DNA of 8,317 bases from Tannerellaceae bacterium (GTDB lineage Bacteria; Bacteroidota; Bacteroidia; Bacteroidales; Tannerellaceae): NCBI GenBank assembly GCA_031273385.1, contig JAISRY010000092.1:1-8317 (forward strand), read 5' to 3'. A program made the position numbers and the translations under genes. Under the pieces are notes generated by a model that saw nothing but the letters and a program-made list of their open reading frames with translations, was not told the DNA's origin and ran no database searches. This document shows positions 6,111 through 8,317 of the stretch, one piece after another (positions within the stretch are counted from its first letter, which is position 1; every line of letters begins with the position of its first letter).

Positions 6111-7604
6111 TTATTCTATCGTAAGGAAACTCATCATTTTCTGAATGGCCGCTACCAGCGTATTATAATTGGCGATCGCTTCCGCCTCTTTCAATCGGTA
6201 GTCGAGCAGCTGCCGTTGCACCTGTATGACGCTGCCCAGGTCGCTTTTGCCCGAAACAAACTCCTGCATGGCCAGGTCGCCCGCCGTGCGTGCCAGATCA
6301 GCCTGACGGCGGTAGAGGCCGGCCTTTCGATCGGCGTCTTCCAGGAGGTAAACCGACTGGTAAAGCGCGGCCTGCAACTTGTTGAACGTATCCGCCCGTT
6401 TGGTTTCGCTTGCTTCGCGGCGCAGTTGGCTCTCCTTGCGGGCGGCCTTGTATTTGTTGCGGTACAGGGGGATGCTGATCGAGGCCATGGGCATCACCAT
6501 ATCCTTTCCGTTCATCATCGTCATCCCGTCGCCGCCTCCCATCGCCTCTTCCGGCAGGAGGTTGTCCGTTTTGAGGGGAGACATCAGCATGTACTGAATC
6601 CCGACGCCGAACATGGGGTATCCCATCTTCCTGTCCATTTCCGCTTTGGCTTCGTAGGCCAGCGCCTCTTCCCGGAGCATGCCCAGCATGGGATTCCGTC
6701 CGGCCACTTCGTGCAGGATGCTCTCCACATCCGGGCGGAAAGGGAGTTGTTGCCATTCGTCCGGCATGACGACTTCGCTCTCCGCCGGACGATTCAGCAG
6801 GGTGTTGAAGCGGGCTTTCCCTGCCGCTATCTCTGCTTGCAGGCTTTCCATATTGCTTTCCGATTCCATGATTTCAAGCTGTATGCGTAGCACTTCGGAC
6901 ATCCCCCCGGACGCTCCGCCCATACCTCCCGCCGCCATCCGCATCCCGCCGGAGCTGCCGGAGGAGGGCGGCATGGTCGCCGTTGACGCCGTACCCGCCG
7001 ATCCGCCCATATCCATCCCGCCGGAAGAGGCGGTGGGCGCAGTGGCCGGTGAAGCGTTCCCGCCGCCGGAGGCGTACCCCTTTTCAGGGCTGTTTGTGCC
7101 GGAGGAGAATTTCCGCAACGCCAACTGTTCGAGCTGCTCCAGCCATTGCCGGTTTTCCTTGTTGTTGATGATCTTCCGCCGCAGGCTGCACAGGGCGTAC
7201 CACTGGGTGTAGACCTCCATAAAGACGTTGTCGCGCGCCTCGCGGAACTGCTCAAAGGCCATGTTCGCCATGTGCTGCGCCTCGGTGCGGGCAGCCTTGC
7301 GCGTGCCGAACCAGGGGAACATCTGCATCAAGCGGAACTGGGCGACCTGGCGGCCTGCGGCAAACTCCATCGGTTCGGGGAAGATGCCGGCCTCAAACGT
7401 CGGGTCGGCATACGCGCCGGCCTGTGGAAGTTTCTGGCAGGCCGCTTCGTAGTCGAGGTATGCCGCCTTGACCGATGGGTTCTCCCGCGCGGCGACGGCC
7501 AGGTAGACCGCCAGCGAATCCTCCTCCGCAGCACGGAGCGGAAAGCCGGCAAACAGGGTCAGGAAAGCAAGGATGCCGCTGTATCGGATAATAGATCGTT
7601 TCAT
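6111..7604 (-). CDS. TolC-family outer-membrane channel of the metal efflux system, with Met/Gly/Ser-rich insert
   Basis: This 497-aa protein has a signal peptide (about 1-26, ending LRAAEED), so it is exported. Helical OEP-type segments follow (about 28-165 and 237-277, then 291-497 as the second half), with duplicated features such as NPSVKAAYLDYEAACQKL and NPMLGMLREEALAYEAKAEM as in TolC proteins. It should form the trimeric outer-membrane exit duct of the pump. Residues about 168-236 are a low-complexity Gly/Ser/Ala/Met insert (GGMDMGG, GGMRMAAGGMGG, GGMSE), and a second Met cluster (MGGGDGMTMMNGKDMVMPM) lies at 355-373; methionines are typical Cu(I)/Ag(I) ligands. The ATG overlaps the permease stop as ATGA, a sign of translational coupling, and the adaptor starts 10 nt after its stop. 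Function by family and operon is secure; the role of the insert is inference. Confidence 0.9.
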   Translation of the reverse strand: MKRSIIRYSGILAFLTLFAGFPLRAAEEDSLAVYLAVAARENPSVKAAYLDYEAACQKLPQAGAYADPTFEAGIFPEPMEFAAGRQVAQFRLMQMFPWFGTRKAARTEAQHMANMAFEQFREARDNVFMEVYTQWYALCSLRRKIINNKENRQWLEQLEQLALRKFSSGTNSPEKGYASGGGNASPATAPTASSGGMDMGGSAGTASTATMPPSSGSSGGMRMAAGGMGGASGGMSEVLRIQLEIMESESNMESLQAEIAAGKARFNTLLNRPAESEVVMPDEWQQLPFRPDVESILHEVAGRNPMLGMLREEALAYEAKAEMDRKMGYPMFGVGIQYMLMSPLKTDNLLPEEAMGGGDGMTMMNGKDMVMPMASISIPLYRNKYKAARKESQLRREASETKRADTFNKLQAALYQSVYLLEDADRKAGLYRRQADLARTAGDLAMQEFVSGKSDLGSVIQVQRQLLDYRLKEAEAIANYNTLVAAIQKMMSFLTIE

Positions 7605-8317
7605 AATGCTTCAGTTGGGGGTTGTCTTTTCAGTTTACTTTCGCGCCACCAGCATTGCAGCACGGGGACAACGAACATGGTCATCGACTGTATCAGCATA
7701 CCGCCGAACGTGGGGATGGCCATCGGTACCATGATGTCGGCCCCTTTGCCGGTGGAGGTGAGGACGGGCAGGAGGGCGATCAGTGTCGTGGCCGTCGTCA
7801 TGGCTGCCGGACGCACCCTCCGCAATCCGGCACGAACGACGGCCTCGCGTATCTCTTTCCGTGTCTGGGGATCCTCGTCGACGAACGTCTGGTGGATGTA
7901 CGTCCCCATCAATACCCCGTCGTCCGTAGCGATGCCGAACAGGGCGATAAAGCCGACCCAGACCGCTATGCTGAGGTTTACGGTATGCATCTGGAACAGG
8001 TCGCGCACATTCTCCCCTCCTATGGAGAAGTTCATAAACCACGGCTCGCCATAGAGCCATAGCAGGATAAAGCCTCCGGCAAAAGCGACAAACACACCCG
8101 AAAAGTGGATCAACGAAGCCGTCAGCGTACGGAAGCGGAAATAGAGGATCAGGAGGATGGCCAGCAGGCTCAGGGGGATCACCACGAGGAGGCGTTTAGT
8201 GGCGCGGCGGTGCTGTTCGTAATTCCCGGCAAAGGCATACGACACGCCGGGAGGAAGCTGCAAAGCCCCCGATTCGATCTTCTCTTTCAGCATCCTGCCG
8301 GTTTCGTCGACCACATC
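7601..8317 (-). CDS. CusA/CzcA-family heavy-metal RND efflux permease (C-terminal part only)
   Basis: About 238 C-terminal residues are visible; the frame is open to the window edge, and the GTG at 8314 is an internal Val codon. The gene starts right of the window (family proteins are usually over 1000 aa). The visible part begins in the last periplasmic domain (LPPGVSYAFAGNYEQHRRA) and then shows five hydrophobic segments corresponding to the last membrane helices of an RND pump. Hallmarks include IAVWVGFIALFGIATDDGV, which aligns with the CusA helix carrying VAVWVGFIALAG, and RPAAMTTATTLIALLPVL followed by GADIMVPMAIPTFGGM. It is the proton-driven inner-membrane engine of the pump. Its TGA overlaps the TolC-gene ATG by four bases. 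The metal specificity residues are outside the window, so Cu/Ag versus Zn/Co/Cd cannot be settled from this gene. Confidence 0.9.
   Translation of the reverse strand, partial: DVVDETGRMLKEKIESGALQLPPGVSYAFAGNYEQHRRATKRLLVVIPLSLLAILLILYFRFRTLTASLIHFSGVFVAFAGGFILLWLYGEPWFMNFSIGGENVRDLFQMHTVNLSIAVWVGFIALFGIATDDGVLMGTYIHQTFVDEDPQTRKEIREAVVRAGLRRVRPAAMTTATTLIALLPVLTSTGKGADIMVPMAIPTFGGMLIQSMTMFVVPVLQCWWRESKLKRQPPTEAL

Noticed and set aside
5745..6890. 381-aa plus-strand reading frame
   Set aside because: Antisense to the adaptor and TolC genes, a typical GC-rich shadow with no domain logic.
7146..8054. 302-aa plus-strand reading frame
   Set aside because: Antisense to the TolC and permease genes, whose minus-strand products are unmistakable.

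Overview
The window reads as chromosomal DNA of a Bacteroidota bacterium, most likely order Bacteroidales. Three things suggest this: a fimbrillin-type surface protein with GLUG repeats, a Bacteroidetes-type -33/-7 promoter (TTTG, 19 bp, TAnnTTTG), and a metal-efflux operon in the permease-TolC-adaptor-HMA order I associate with this group. Genus cannot be fixed from the sequence; Tannerella or Parabacteroides relatives would fit. The two sides differ visibly in base composition: the fic gene and intergenic DNA are AT-richer, and the efflux operon is clearly GC-rich.

Layout. 1-1971 (+): 3' part of a fimbrillin/GLUG surface protein gene whose start lies left of the window. 1972-2304: 3' untranslated DNA with two hairpins (the second a good intrinsic terminator), a four-copy 7-bp repeat, then a promoter overlaid by an array of CGTATC hexamers spaced about one helical turn apart. 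2308-3348 (+): a Fic-domain AMP-transferase-like protein with an N-terminal inhibitory motif and a C-terminal winged helix. 3349-4159: 811 bp without a credible gene but packed with repeats: a 22-bp-period array (5 units), a 21-bp-period array (4 or 5 units), a 9-bp CTTAAG repeat, a 384-bp inverted-repeat element with 112-bp arms, an 11-bp perfect hairpin and a REP-like half palindrome. 4160-8317 (-): four genes of a Cus/Czc-type heavy-metal efflux operon read right to left: RND permease (partial), TolC-family channel, periplasmic adaptor, small secreted HMA-domain protein.

How the genes work together. The four minus-strand genes form a tight unit (ATGA overlap, then a 10-nt gap, then a 42-nt gap). 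They should build a tripartite pump exporting a soft metal, probably Cu(I) or Ag(I), from the periplasm through the outer membrane. Metal-ligand chemistry recurs through the unit: the adaptor has a His-rich N terminus, a CxMHP...CPxCxMD module and a C-terminal HMA domain; the channel has Met-rich segments; the last gene is a free HMA protein sharing the adaptor's C-terminal tail. The fic gene looks like a separate, probably self-regulated unit between repeat arrays.

Most worth a second look: the helically phased hexamer array over the fic promoter, the back-to-back 22-bp and 21-bp arrays after fic, the long inverted-repeat element, and the duplicated HMA plus YNALPDCCKYR module shared by the adaptor and the small protein.
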